Below are positions 17,124 through 29,200 of a stretch of DNA of 64,000 nucleotides, piece after piece (position 1 is the first letter of the stretch; each line of letters opens with the position of its first letter). Location: NCBI GenBank assembly GCA_002405835.1, contig DHMO01000063.1, positions 1 to 64,000 on the forward strand. Direction: 5' to 3'. Source of the stretch: Lentisphaeria bacterium UBA4640. Its GTDB lineage: Bacteria > Verrucomicrobiota > Lentisphaeria > Victivallales > UBA1829. The notes under the pieces were generated by a model that saw only the letters and a program-made list of their open reading frames with translations, was not told where the DNA came from and did not search any database. Both the position numbers and the translations under genes were made by a program.

Positions 17124-19275
17124 GCACGACTGAAACCGAGCTGAACGCCATTGCCGCCGCACAGAGCACCGGACTCAGGCGCGGACCGCCGAATGCGTAG
17201 AACACTCCCGCCGCAAACGGAATGCAGATGACATTGTAAAAGAACGCCCAGCAGAGATTTTCTCGGATAATCCGCATCGTCGCCCGACTCAGCGCAATCG
17301 CGGCAGGCACTGCGGAGAGTTCGCTGCGCATGAGAACCAGATCGGCGGATTCGATCGCAACGTCCGTTCCGGAACCGATCGCGATTCCGACATCCGCCTG
17401 CGCGAGCGCGGGCGCATCGTTGATGCCGTCGCCGACCATCGCAACTTTCGATCCGTCCGCCTGAAGTTTCTTGAGAATCCCGGCTTTGTCGCCGGGCAGG
17501 AGCTCCGCGTGAACCTCATCGATCTTCAGTTCCGCGGCGATCACGTTTGCGGCGGCGGAGTTGTCGCCCGTCAGCATGACGGTCCGGAGCCCCATCCCGT
17601 GCAGCTTGCGGATCGCCTCCGCCGAATCGGATTTGACCGCATCCGCAATGCCGATCACTCCGAGCAGAGCACCGTCGGCGGCAACATAGACCAGTGAATT
17701 TTCCGCCGCGCCTTCCGGCTTGACGGATGAAACATCAATCCCGTTTTCCGTCATCAGCGCGGCTTTCCCGATCAGCATGCGGCGGGCGTCGGCAATGCAC
17801 GAAACACCGTGTCCGGCAAGTGCCTTGAACCCGGAAACATTGACCGGTTCCACCTTGCGCCGAACCGCTTCGCGCACAATCGCCTTTGCAAGCGGATGTT
17901 CGGAATTCCGTTCCGCAGACGCCGCAAGACGCAGCAGTTCATCCGGTGCAGCATGTTCCGCCGCAGTGATTTGAACGACTTCCGGCTGTCCCTTCGTGAC
18001 GGTTCCGGTCTTGTCGAAAACAATAGTGCGGAGCTGTCCGGCCGTCTCCAGCGCGGTTCCGGTTTTGATGAGAATTCCGAGCTTCGCCCCCTGCCCGATT
18101 CCCGCGATCAGCGCAATCGGCGTGGCGAGTCCGAGCGCACACGGACACGCAATCACCAGCACTCCGAGCGCGAATTCCAGCGACGCCGCAAAACCCGCGC
18201 GGCCGCAGAACATCCACAGGACAAACGTCAGCGCAGCAACCGAAATCACCCCCCAGACGAACCAGCCGGAAATCAGATCGGCAAGCCGCGCAATCGGCGG
18301 ACGCGTCCCCTGCGCCTCGCGGATCAGCGCAATGATGCGCGCTAGCGCGGTGTTCGCCCCCACCTGCTCCGCACGGAAAAGAAACGCGCCGTCACGGTTG
18401 ATCGAACCGCCCGTCACCCGGTCCCCGACACCTTTGTCGACGGGAAGCGGCTCGCCGGTCAGCATGGATTCGTCGATCGATGTGTTCCCCTCCGTGATTC
18501 TGCCGTCGACGGGGATTTTGTCCCCCGGACGCACACGGATCACCGCGCCGGGCTCCAGCTTGGCGACGGGAACTTCCACATCGCCATCCGCCGTGACGAC
18601 AAGCGCGTTCTGCGGCGTGAGGTTCATCAGTTCGCGGATCGCCCCCGAAGCGCGTTTGCGCGAACGGGCTTCCAGATACTTTCCGAGCATGATAAGCGCA
18701 ACAATCATGCCCGCCGTGTCAAAATAGAGATGCGCGGTGCTGCCCTGCGCCATCAGCCAGAGGCTGTACGCAACCGCCGCCGAAGTGCACAGCGCAATCA
18801 GCGAATCCATATTCGGCGAAAGACGGAACAGGGTCTTGAACCCCGAAATATAGAAGCGGCGTCCCGCGATGAGAATCGGAATCGTCAGAATCAGCTGCAC
18901 CCATGTGTTCACCTCATGCAGAGTCCGCGGATACGGCAAACCGAGGTCGTGGTGCATTGCCGCGTAAAACAGCAGAACGGCAAAGACCAGCGCGGTGATG
19001 AACTTGTAAAAATAAGCGCTCGTCTGCTCCTCGTCCACCACCTCGCGTCCGGAATTCGCAGGCGTGACAGGCGCGGCGTCGTACCCCGCCTTGCGGACCA
19101 CGGCGACAACGTCGTCCGCTGTGACCAGTTTCGGATCCAGCTCCAGCCGCATGGACTTCGAAGCGACGGAGACATAGACATTGGAGACTCCCTGCATTTT
19201 TTTCACGGCGCGCTCGACGTTCGCGGCGCATCCGGCGCAGTGCATTCCCATGACATTGAAGAGTTCTTTTTTCAT
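17089..19275 (-). CDS. copA: Copper-translocating P1B-type ATPase
   Basis: 728 residues from ATG 19275, preceded by AGGGG; an in-frame ATG at 19290 has no ribosome site. One N-terminal heavy-metal-associated domain carries [11 protein letters not shown]. Membrane helices follow from about residue 85. The translocation motif is CPC ([13 protein letters not shown]), the P1B-1 copper(I) signature. The phosphorylated Asp is Asp421 in DKTGT, with MLTGEP, MLTGDN and [16 protein letters not shown] also present. It should export Cu(I) from the cytoplasm. A -10-like TATATT lies at 19311-19316 on this strand, but no copper-type palindrome with 19-bp spacing is visible. The end overlaps the convergent AraC gene by 35 bp. 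Confidence 0.94.
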   Translation of the reverse strand: MKKELFNVMGMHCAGCAANVERAVKKMQGVSNVYVSVASKSMRLELDPKLVTADDVVAVVRKAGYDAAPVTPANSGREVVDEEQTSAYFYKFITALVFAVLLFYAAMHHDLGLPYPRTLHEVNTWVQLILTIPILIAGRRFYISGFKTLFRLSPNMDSLIALCTSAAVAYSLWLMAQGSTAHLYFDTAGMIVALIMLGKYLEARSRKRASGAIRELMNLTPQNALVVTADGDVEVPVAKLEPGAVIRVRPGDKIPVDGRITEGNTSIDESMLTGEPLPVDKGVGDRVTGGSINRDGAFLFRAEQVGANTALARIIALIREAQGTRPPIARLADLISGWFVWGVISVAALTFVLWMFCGRAGFAASLEFALGVLVIACPCALGLATPIALIAGIGQGAKLGILIKTGTALETAGQLRTIVFDKTGTVTKGQPEVVQITAAEHAAPDELLRLAASAERNSEHPLAKAIVREAVRRKVEPVNVSGFKALAGHGVSCIADARRMLIGKAALMTENGIDVSSVKPEGAAENSLVYVAADGALLGVIGIADAVKSDSAEAIRKLHGMGLRTVMLTGDNSAAANVIAAELKIDEVHAELLPGDKAGILKKLQADGSKVAMVGDGINDAPALAQADVGIAIGSGTDVAIESADLVLMRSELSAVPAAIALSRATMRIIRENLCWAFFYNVICIPFAAGVFYAFGGPRLSPVLCAAAMAFSSVSVVLNALRLKRFRP

Positions 19276-19519
19276 TTTTTTCCCCTTCATAACTGTTTGA
19301 TGTTGCTGAAAATATACACCACTCCGGAAAAAAATCCAGCGCCGGAAAAGATTTTTTAGCCTTGTCTAAGTCCTTCTCCGTTTCTGCGGGAAAACAGAAA
19401 ACTTACCCTTTTAATACAAATTCCTTATAAACCTTCATATCTTCCGTTTCCGAGAGTTTTCTTACAGGAGAAAGAGGAAAAACGGACAAAAAAAATTAAA
19501 AAAAAGAAAGCGAATCCGC
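19276..19519. other. Intergenic region, no gene seen
   Basis: AT-rich spacer between divergent copA and the giant-protein operon. It holds the probable copA -10, a short inverted repeat TTTCTG/CAGAAA at 19381-19400 and a purine-rich stretch near 19467-19482 that is not followed by a start codon. No open reading frame of note. Confidence 0.6.
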
Positions 19520-19548
19520 TTGTATTTTTATAAATATTATCGTATATT
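19520..19548 (+). promoter_or_regulatory. Promoter of the giant-protein/peptide operon
   Basis: TTGTAT (19520-19525) and TATATT (19543-19548), 17 bp apart. The expected 5' UTR of about 60 nt contains an inverted repeat TAGTGA/TCACTA. No other promoter of this quality is seen before 34831. Confidence 0.65.
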
Positions 19549-19616
19549 ACGTGTTTAGAGTTCTAGTGAAGAACTTGCCCTCACTAAGTGTAACAAATAA
19601 CAAGGGGAACAAAAAA

Positions 19617-19868
19617 ATGATGGAAAAGAAAGAAATTTTTGCAGACGGAATCGGACAGATTCACTTCGCAGGCGGCATGGTTCGTTTTGACTTCGTGACG
19701 CTTCAGCCCGAGGCGGACGGCAAGGCTCCGACCCCGCAGGGCAACATCCGCGTCATCATGCCTCCGCAGGGTTTCCTCGCGGCGTTCAACTCCATGCAGC
19801 AGCTCATCGACAAGCTCGTCGAGGCTAAAGTGCTTCAGAAAAACGACGCAGCGCTTCAGAAGAAGTAA
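19617..19868 (+). CDS. Small protein, possibly DUF3467-like
   Basis: 83 residues from ATG 19617 (ATGATG), with AGGGG 9 nt upstream. An in-frame GTG at 19551 would lie at or before the expected transcription start and is rejected. The sequence has two short strands (IGQIHFAGGMVRFDFVTL) then GNIRVIMPPQGFLAAFNSMQ leading into a helix. This layout resembles DUF3467 proteins, which end in an RVIMxPxxxxxLLxxLQ element, but the match is by eye and weak. It is soluble and lacks a signal peptide. As first gene of the operon with the giant repeat protein, an assembly or chaperone role is possible but not shown. Confidence 0.6.
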   Translation: MMEKKEIFADGIGQIHFAGGMVRFDFVTLQPEADGKAPTPQGNIRVIMPPQGFLAAFNSMQQLIDKLVEAKVLQKNDAALQKK

Positions 19869-19874
19869 TCTGAA

Positions 19875-20177
19875 ATGAATCCGGAACAGGACTTAATCAG
19901 CCTGCCGGGCAGTTGTGAAGGTTCCACGGGGGAGATTTTCTCCGTGGAATCTCAGCCTGTCCAGACAGACGCAAGCATTACCGTTGAGGAAACGGAGCAG
20001 GTGTCGTATACCTATCACGACACGCCCGAAAACTCTCTGCGGTATTTCTTCGTGAAGGTCCGGTTCTTTGTCGCGCGGGCAATTTGCATCGTCCGGGATT
20101 TCATCCGCAAGGCGGAACGGAATCTCTGCAACAGCGGAGTGCTCGTACTCCGGCAAAGCGCGATCCTTCGGATTTGA
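19875..20177 (+). CDS. Small protein of unknown function with amphipathic basic helix
   Basis: 100 residues, not recognised. The first 45 residues are acidic and low in structure. Residues 55-90 are basic and aromatic (RYFFVKVRFFVARAICIVRD) and could form an amphipathic or membrane-surface helix, though it is too charged for a normal transmembrane segment. It starts 6 nt after the previous gene and ends 40 nt before the giant gene, all on one strand, so it is almost certainly co-transcribed. The ribosome site is weak (AGAAG), suggesting coupling to the upstream gene. No function is proposed beyond a possible link to the giant protein. Confidence 0.55.
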   Translation: MNPEQDLISLPGSCEGSTGEIFSVESQPVQTDASITVEETEQVSYTYHDTPENSLRYFFVKVRFFVARAICIVRDFIRKAERNLCNSGVLVLRQSAILRI

Positions 20178-20217
20178 TTTATAGAATTTTCTACCAAACA
20201 AACATAAAGGGTACTTT

Positions 20218-23200
20218 ATGAGCACAAGAACAATTTCCACTCTTGAAGAGTTGAAAGCGTTCCGGGATGAAGTCAATGCCGGCAACACCTTCAAAGGTGA
20301 AACCATTGAGCTGGCAAATGACATTGATCTCGGCGGCGAAGAATGGACGCCTATCGGCACCCAGTCTCACCAATTTCAGGGGACCTTCAACGGCAATGGT
20401 CACACCATCAGCAATCTGAAGATCAACACTCCCTACAGAAGCGATGTTGGTTTCTTCGGATTCACCACAAATGGAGAAATCAAAAACCTGACCTTCAACA
20501 ATGCTGAAGTCACTGGATATTGCGATGTCGGTGTCGTTGCGGGAACGCCCTACACATCCAAATACACCAACATCAAACTGACCGGCGACATCAAGGTCAG
20601 CGGCTACGCCTACGTCGGCGGCATGTTCGGCAAAAACGCCTATGCCGACCTGACCGACCTCGTAATTGACGCGAACGCCGGAAGCTATGTCAAAGCCGAT
20701 TCTGGAATTTACAGAAGCTACGTCGGCGGCATCGTCGGATTCATGGGCGAAGGCAACCAGACGGTGATGAACGTCATCTCCAACATCAACGTCATCGGCT
20801 CCACCTGCGATATCGGCGGCATTACCGGCATTGCACACTACGGCAACAAATTCATCAACGTCATCTGCACCGCTGAACTCATTCAGCTCGTCAATGCAAA
20901 CGATGAAGGCGACCACCTCGAAATCGGCGGCATCGCCGGTGTCTGGCACAACGAGCCCGGCCGGACCGTTCTTCTTCTCAACTGCTCCGCGGAAAATACA
21001 ACGCTCCAATCCACTCTGAATGGTAAAGACTGTTCCGAAGAGGTCAAAGACAACGACATTACCGGCAGATCCTACAGCGAGGAAACCTCCACTTCCGGAT
21101 CCCTGATCATCGGCAACGTCAGAACCACCGAAACCGGTTCGGAGTTCGTCTTCACCGTCTCCGGCCCCAAAGCCGCGGACGACCTCAAAGCGATCTTCGG
21201 AGATTCCCTCCAGGACAACGGCGACGGCACCTACACCTCGACCACCTTCGACATGAGCGCAATCTATGTCAATGAAGCCTGGGCCGGCAAAAAGAACGGC
21301 GACATGGTTGAATACGGCATCATCGGCGTCAACGCCTTCGCAAAGGCCAACGATGCGATCAACGCCGCAGGCGCCAATGCGACCATCAAGATCCAAGATG
21401 CGCGCGACTACAATACCCCGATCACAAGAGCATCCTATACGGAAAATCTCACCATTGAGAAACAGGAGAAAGGCTACAGCCAGCTCTATATGACCGTCAG
21501 CGGCACAACCTACACCTACGGGGAAGAGGATGAAAACGGCAATGCGGTCAGACACGATGCAACGGTCGAATATAAGAATCAGGACATCTTCTTCGGCGGA
21601 CACAGCCACTTCGAGTCCCTCGCAGGAATGACGGTCAAGTTCACCAACTCTGAGATCACACACGAAGGCGGAACTCCGTTCTTCAAAGTTTATGGCGATT
21701 CCAACGTCATCTTTGACGGCGCCAACTATGCCAATGACAACGGAAACCTCTGGTTCTACGTTTCCGGACAGCTTGATCTCCAGAACAGCTCCAATTTGGA
21801 GACTGACGGCGGCAGCGGCTTCCGTATTCTCGCAGCAGGCGGAAAAGTCAATGTTGACAAATCCTCATTACTTCGTGTCACAGGCAGCAACATCTCCATC
21901 GGTTCCTACTATGTCTACAGCGACAAAACAGCGAAGGCTGTTGTCGGCGGCAAGAAGCAGGGACACGATGCGGACGGCAACAACGACTACTCCGCAACCC
22001 TCAATATTACAAACGGGGCTGGACTCGTCAACGAAAACGGCATTGTCCGCGTCGGAGCCTCCTACATTCTCGACAATGCCACGACCGATGAACTCGAAGG
22101 TCTGACCATTACGGACAATCCCGACAAGCCCACGAACTATGCGGAACTCGCGAAGGCCTACCTGAACATCACGGGTGGATCCGCCGCCGAGCTCGACAAA
22201 CTCTATGTCGACGGCAACGGCGTCGTGACAATCCGGAACTCCGAACTGACAGCGAACTCTATTACCCTCGCAAACGGCAGCTCCTTCACCCTTGATGCGG
22301 CGGCGACCGTCACCGTCGGAGCTCTTGCGGCCGCCAACGGCACAATCACCATTGATGCCTCCAACTACACAAGCGGTCTCTACAAGCTCATCGACGTCAC
22401 CGGATACGGCAAAGTCGATTACTCCAGGATTCTCACCGCCTTCGCGGAGAACCTCTCCGTTGTCGACAACGATCTCTGGATCGGCGCAGTCGACAGAAGC
22501 ACCATCCTCGTCAACTCCGACTTCGCCGGAAAATACAACATCGGCGATGAGATTGTCGGTCATGAAGGCTTCTTCTACGGCTTCAACGCCTTTGCAACCG
22601 CGAAAGAGGCTTCCGCTTACTGGAACGGCACAATCGAGCTCGTCCCCGGAAGCGCCGCAGATGAATCCCTTGCGTCCAGCAATATCGAACTCAAGAACCA
22701 GAACCTCGACCTCACCCTCACGGGCAAGGCTCCGGAGCACCAGTTCCCGTTCTTCAAGCTCGACAACTCCGATTCCAATTTCAAATCCTCGCTCGCAGTG
22801 AAGGATGCGGAATTCAAATGGAGCAAGCTCGACATCCGCCGCAACGCAACGGCTGCAATCACCGATTCCAGCATCGACTTCAAGTTCCCGAGCGACAATC
22901 ATCTGAACCCGACCATCGGCGTTTACTACAACGGTAAAGTCGATATCGCAAGATCGAACATCTCCAACGGTCAGATGAGCATCACCGGTGAACTGAACCT
23001 GGACGACAACTCCACCTGGCTGAACTATGCAAGTTCCCAGATCGCGGAAAACGGTATCGTCACCGTCTCCAACGGTTCGAAACTGATCCTCTCCAAAACC
23101 GCGATCGGCAAAGCCTACGAAGGACGCGTCAACCCGAACCGCGATGAAAAGCTCGCCGAACTCGTTGTCGACAATGCTGAACTCGCAACCCGCGATGATG

Positions 23201-26200
23201 CATATTATTATGAAGTTACCTCGTTCACCCTCGGCGACGGCGGTGAATATGCGGGCAAGATCACCCTCCGCAACGGCGCAACCGCAACGCTGGGCTACAG
23301 AGACTCCATGACGATCAATTCCAACGGGACAATCGACATCGACAACTCCACGCTCATCATTCCGGAACAGCGCACCATTCTCAGCGGAAGCATTGAAAGC
23401 CTCGCGGAACTGGTCAACAACGGAACCATCAACGTTACCGGAAACTCCAAAGTCAACATCTGGAAAATGTCCGGAAACGCCGTCAATCTGAAAGACGCAA
23501 CGCTCACCGACTCCAAGCTCGGCAACGTCAAAGTCTACGGCACCAACTCCGTTACGGATACCGAACTCGGAAACGTCAATATCGGATTCGGCATGGACGA
23601 TTCCACGGAAAACGCCAAGCTTTCCGTCATCGGCAACTCCAAGCTCGGATATACATATGTCGGTCAGGATGACGTCAGCGATCGCGTGTACTCTCTCGAC
23701 TTCACGACAGCGGAAGGTCAGCAGGTCACCGTCGATCAGATGTACATCCGTCAGAACGGCGAAGTCACTGTCTCCAAAGACTCGAACGTCAAGACCAACT
23801 ACATCGATCTCGGCGGCACCCTCACGCTCAACGAAGGCGCAGTTCTCGAGAACACGCACGTCAACATGTTCATCCGCGGAAGAGCCGAAAAGAACGCCAA
23901 CGGCAAAGCGCAGCTCCTTATCAAAGATGGCGCACGCTTCAACCACTCCGAAACCGGTCCGAACTCTCTGCTCGTTGTCGGCGGCGTCAACGGCGATGGT
24001 CCGGCTACTGGCAGCGGCTTCATTCACATGACAGGCGAAGGCTCCTATTTCGAAGCTGAAAATGTTCAGCTGAAAGATAAAACCGACGACACCATCGGCA
24101 AGATCGCATTCGAGCTCTGGGACGGCGCCACTGCCGTAATCCGCGATACTATCACGGTCGGCAAAGGAACGGAGCTCCTTATTTCCGGCTCCAACCGCGG
24201 CGACTGCTCCGTCACAGCCAAAAACGTCATCCATAACGGCAGCATGACCATCGGCGGCCACAGCGAGCTGATTGCGGAAAACCTCACGGTCTCCGCAGGA
24301 TCTGAAATCTGGGGCATGAGCGGTTCAATGATCACCGTCACCAACAGCCTTGTGGTTGAAAACTACGGCGATCTCTACTTCACCATCGGCTCCGTTGCAG
24401 GCGATGCAGATGTCGTAACCCTCATCAAGGGCTATGAAGGCATCGACTACACCAACGTCGACGTCAGAAGCTCCGAAGGCTATGTCAAAGTTGTCGGCAG
24501 CGACAACAATCTGTACGCGATGCGCGGCGACTCCTCGACCCTCTACGCCAATGCGGCATGGGATGGACATGAGATGGGCACGGCCGTCGACGGAATCGCC
24601 GGCAGCCTCTACGGGTTCAACGCATTCGCATCTGCGGAAAACATGTTCGACAACATCCGCGACACCACGACGACCCTCAAGCTCTTCGGCGAACAGGAAC
24701 TCATCACGGATGCCGCAACCGGCGCTGCGAACAACCGCAACTTCAACATCCGCGCCAAGCAGGATCTCACCCTGACCGCAGACGATGCCGCAACGCTGAC
24801 TCTGACCGTCAAGGACTCCGACTGGGTTCATGGCGGATCCACCCACGACGTCGGCGAACTCGCGTTCCTCAGCGATTCCGATGATGCAGTTCAGACCATC
24901 ACCATCGGCAAAAATGTCACCATCGACACCAACGCCAAGATCTGGTTCGGACGCACCGCCGTGACGAAGGAAGTTCACGCGACCAACATCGTCATCAACG
25001 GTTCCATCATCCAGAAGCCGCACAAGGACGCCACAAGCGAGCACCCGAACGCCAGCCTCTACGGTATTCAGCAGATTCAGGTCGAAAAAGGCTCGACGGT
25101 CACGCTCAACGGCTCCATGCTGTTCGGCTGGAGTCTGCTCGTCAAGGGCGGTATCTTCAATGTCACCGAAAACGCTTCCCTGACCTGGGATGTCGACGCA
25201 TTCGCACAGACCAACGGCAACGTTGAAGTCGAAAGCCGCGACACCACCGGCGGTCAGTTCAACGTCTCCGGCAGCAAGAACGTCAAGCTGCGCTCCCTGA
25301 CCATCAAGGACAGCGCCAGCAGCGCGTCCTTCACCAACGGCGCCGAAGCGGTCTTCATTGACTACATCACTCTGGCGGAAGGAAGCTCCATCACCATTGA
25401 TGCGGCGTCCACCATCACCACCGGAACGCTGACCAACAACGGAACCATCACCATCGATGCAACCGGAGTCACCAGCGGTTCTCACAAGGTGATCGACACC
25501 GACGCCATCGCCGGAACCGGCAGCATCACCGCAAAGGACGGAACCCTCTCCGATGACATGAATCTGGTCATCGCGGACAACGACATCTATCTGACCGATC
25601 AGAATCAGGACGTCATCTACGTCGGCGGCGTCAACGCCGCAGGTGAGAAGAGCGCGAACACCAACGCTCCTTCCGAAGCTCTCCAGGGCTGGAACAAGTT
25701 CGACACCATGAAAGATGCGTTTGAAGCCGGTGCACTCGGCTACAACACCATCGACTTCGGTAACGCCGGACGTGTCGTCTCCTCTGAAACCTTCCTTGGC
25801 ACAGAAGGGACTGACGAAGAAAAAGCCCAAAAAACGGCCCAAAATACGGTCGAGCTCGGCGAAGGCGAATACACCATCACCAACGGTGCGGGCGCTTACC
25901 TCCCGAGACTGACGATGAACGCCAGAGATGTTGTCATCAACATCAAAAATGCTCATGTCACTCTCGCAAAATACCGTTCCGGCAAGGACAGCAACGGCGA
26001 ACTCGGCGGAGCTGTGCTCAGCATCACCGATTCACGCGTCGACGGCGGCAATGAAGTCGACGGTCTGATGTGGGTCACCAGCTATGCCGATTCCATCATC
26101 GAGATCACAAACTCCATGGTCGGTCTCCTCGACAGCTACACCGGCGAAGCGGAAAACGTCGCGCTCGGCAACACCGGCAGCTACCTCGACTGGGGTTCCT

Positions 26201-29200
26201 ACGGCAACCTCGCGCTCAAGGTCTCCGGCACGGCGGAGATCAAAGACTCCACCATCTTCGCAGGCTACTACTTCAGCACCATCGGCGATGCGGACGGAGC
26301 GACCATCGACGTGACCAACTCCGTGGTCTATGCCAGCGCAGTCGAAACCGACGGCACGGACGGAATGGCGTCTCTCAGACTCAACAATTCCGCGCTGCGT
26401 CAGTCCGGCTGGGGCAACGGCACAGAGAACTACAACTTCCTCGTCAAGAAGGGAGCAACGGTTTCTCTGACCAACGGTTCCAACCTCTGGTGGGCAAAAT
26501 CCGCGCAGGTCATCACGCCCTATTTCTCCGACCGCACCCTCCGCGACTCGGTTGTGATTGACGCCGAAGGAACGCTGGAACTCTTCGGAGGCTCCACGGC
26601 GGAAGTCGGCAACATCACCAACAACGGCGAACTCACGATCTACGAGTCCACCCTGAAGGCGCTGACCATTACCAACAACGGTTACTTCGCCATCAACAAC
26701 AACTCCGCGATCTCGGCGGAATTCTCCGCGGCCGGAACCGGATTCATCTCCATTCAGGATGCAGTGTTCGGAGCGGATACGGTCATCAACGCCTCCGCGA
26801 GCTACACGAATCAGGGCATCGGCTCTGAAATCGTCATGTTCGGCCACAACCGTCTTAACGGCGCAAACATCAGCACCGGCTGGAGCAAGGATCTGAGAAT
26901 CGGCTTCGGCACGAACTTCCCCTACGCAGACATCTCCATCACCGAAGGTGCGAAACTGACGGTCGGTGGAAACACCTACATCGGTTCCGCAACCGAAGAT
27001 CAGGGTGCGACTTACACCGTCTTCGTCACCGGCGCAGGATCCGAATTCAACGGCAGCGGAGCCAGCGGCGACCTCTATCTGAGAGCCGACGGCAAGCTGA
27101 CCATTCAAAACGAAGCAAGCGCTTCCTTTACCTACTTCAACGGAAAAGGCGTGCTCAATGTCTCCAACGCAACGTTCGAGTCCATGAACTTCAACATTGC
27201 GGATTCCGGCAAACTCAACTTCTCGAAGGGCGCGAAAGCCACCCTCGGAAGCACCACGACGGCAAGCTACGCAAGCGGCGACATCTCCGTCGGTGGCGAT
27301 GAAACCGAACTCAATCTCATCGGCGACATCGAGTACGGCCGCACCAATACCGCAGCCGACTTCACGGTGAAAAACAATGCGTCGGTTACCGTCAACGGAA
27401 ACATCAAGATCGGTTACTTCACTGAGACCTCGAGCGTCTACTCCTTCTACAAAGGCAGCCTGTCCCTCACAGACAACGCCAAGTTCACCACGACGGGAAC
27501 AATCTCCGTCTTCGAGAATTCGGCGATTGCAATGGACTACACCTCGCGTCTGACCTTCGGCGGACTCACCGCGCAGAAAGGCTCCATCACCATCGACGTC
27601 TCCGGTTACACGGACGGCATTTACATGGTCATGGAAAACACCGGAAGCAATGCAGTCGACTACGCCACGGTCATCTCCAACTGGAGTGAAATCGAGAACA
27701 TCGGTTACACGATCATCGACAATGCACTCTACATCGGCGAGGCCGATTCGGAGAACTACCTCGTCAACGCGGATTATTCCAAATACAAATTCGGCGATGC
27801 GATCGAAGGCAAGACCGGTTACTTCTACGGATTCAACGCGTTCTCCTCGCTTGATGAAGCCGGACGCGCCGTCAAGGAAGCGACCAGGACCATCACGGTT
27901 GAAGCCGACCTCACGGAAGACGTCAACACTCCGCTGTTCGACCTCAAGGGCGACCTCATCCTCACGGCTGAAGCTCCCGTCACGGTCACCTGGAACGTCA
28001 TCGGCAACGCCGCCGATGCACCGGATACCGACGGCAAAGTCTACCTCGTCAGCAAGGACGGTCTGAATCACACCTTCACCATCGGTGAAAATGTCACTCT
28101 GAACGTTCCGCAGAGCAGCTGGGGCGGCGCCTTCTACGTCGGTTATCAGTCCATCTGGGCAACCAAACTGAACATCGACGGCAAGGTCAACACCTACCTG
28201 TTCTACATCGGCTCCAAGTCCGAAGTGACGATTTCCGAAACCGGAAGCCTCACGACCACCTCGGAAAACCTCATCATGCGCTGGGATTCCAAGCTGACGG
28301 TCAACGGCAACGGCACGCTCGACGAGAACAACCCGCAGGTCAAACTCAGTTACGCGTCCATCCAGGGCGGCGACCTCGTGCTGAACAACACGGTCATGAA
28401 CGCCGGCTCCTGGCTCCAGATGTGGAACCGCAACAAAGTGGACGGCAAGCAGGCTCCGACCCTCACGATGGACAATTCGATCCTCATCGCGGGCGGGCTG
28501 ACTGCAAGCGATGCGGAAGAGGCTGTCATCAGTCTCAGCAACAACTCCACCGTCAAGATCAACGGAAACGCTGCCAACGCCGGAACAATGTCGGTCAAAG
28601 ACTCCGTCCTCTACGTTGACGGAACGCTCACCAACAGCGGAACGCTCAACGTCTACGGCGAGTCCACGATCTCTACGGTCGACGTCGCCAACACCGGAAT
28701 GATCATCCTGAACGACGGCACAACCCTCATCGACTCCATCATCATGGATTCGACCGAGAACACCGTCGCCTACGGCAATGTCACGGTCAGAAACGGTCAC
28801 TTCGGCACGCTCGTCTTCTCCGGAAACAGCGGAGCTTCCGTCAACGGAACTCTCGAAGGAACCGTTTACGTCGACAACCTCATGGTCGACCGCAGATACA
28901 ATGACGCAGTTTCCGATGACATCACCGGAACGCTCACCGTCAAGGCGGATGCAAACATCGGCGTCAGCAAGCACATGTACAACAAGGTCGGTTCCACGAC
29001 CGTCATCGAAGCGAACGCCATTGTTACGGTTACCGGCGAGCTCCAGAACAAGGGAACCATCAACGTGGAAGGCGTCCTGTACCTGTTCAGCGAGAACGGC
29101 CTCGGCGAATCCGTTGCCGGACGCGACAAGAACAAGGGCGTCATGAACGTCAACGGCGGCAACGTCTACTACGCGGACAGCTCCAGCAGCAACGGCTGGT

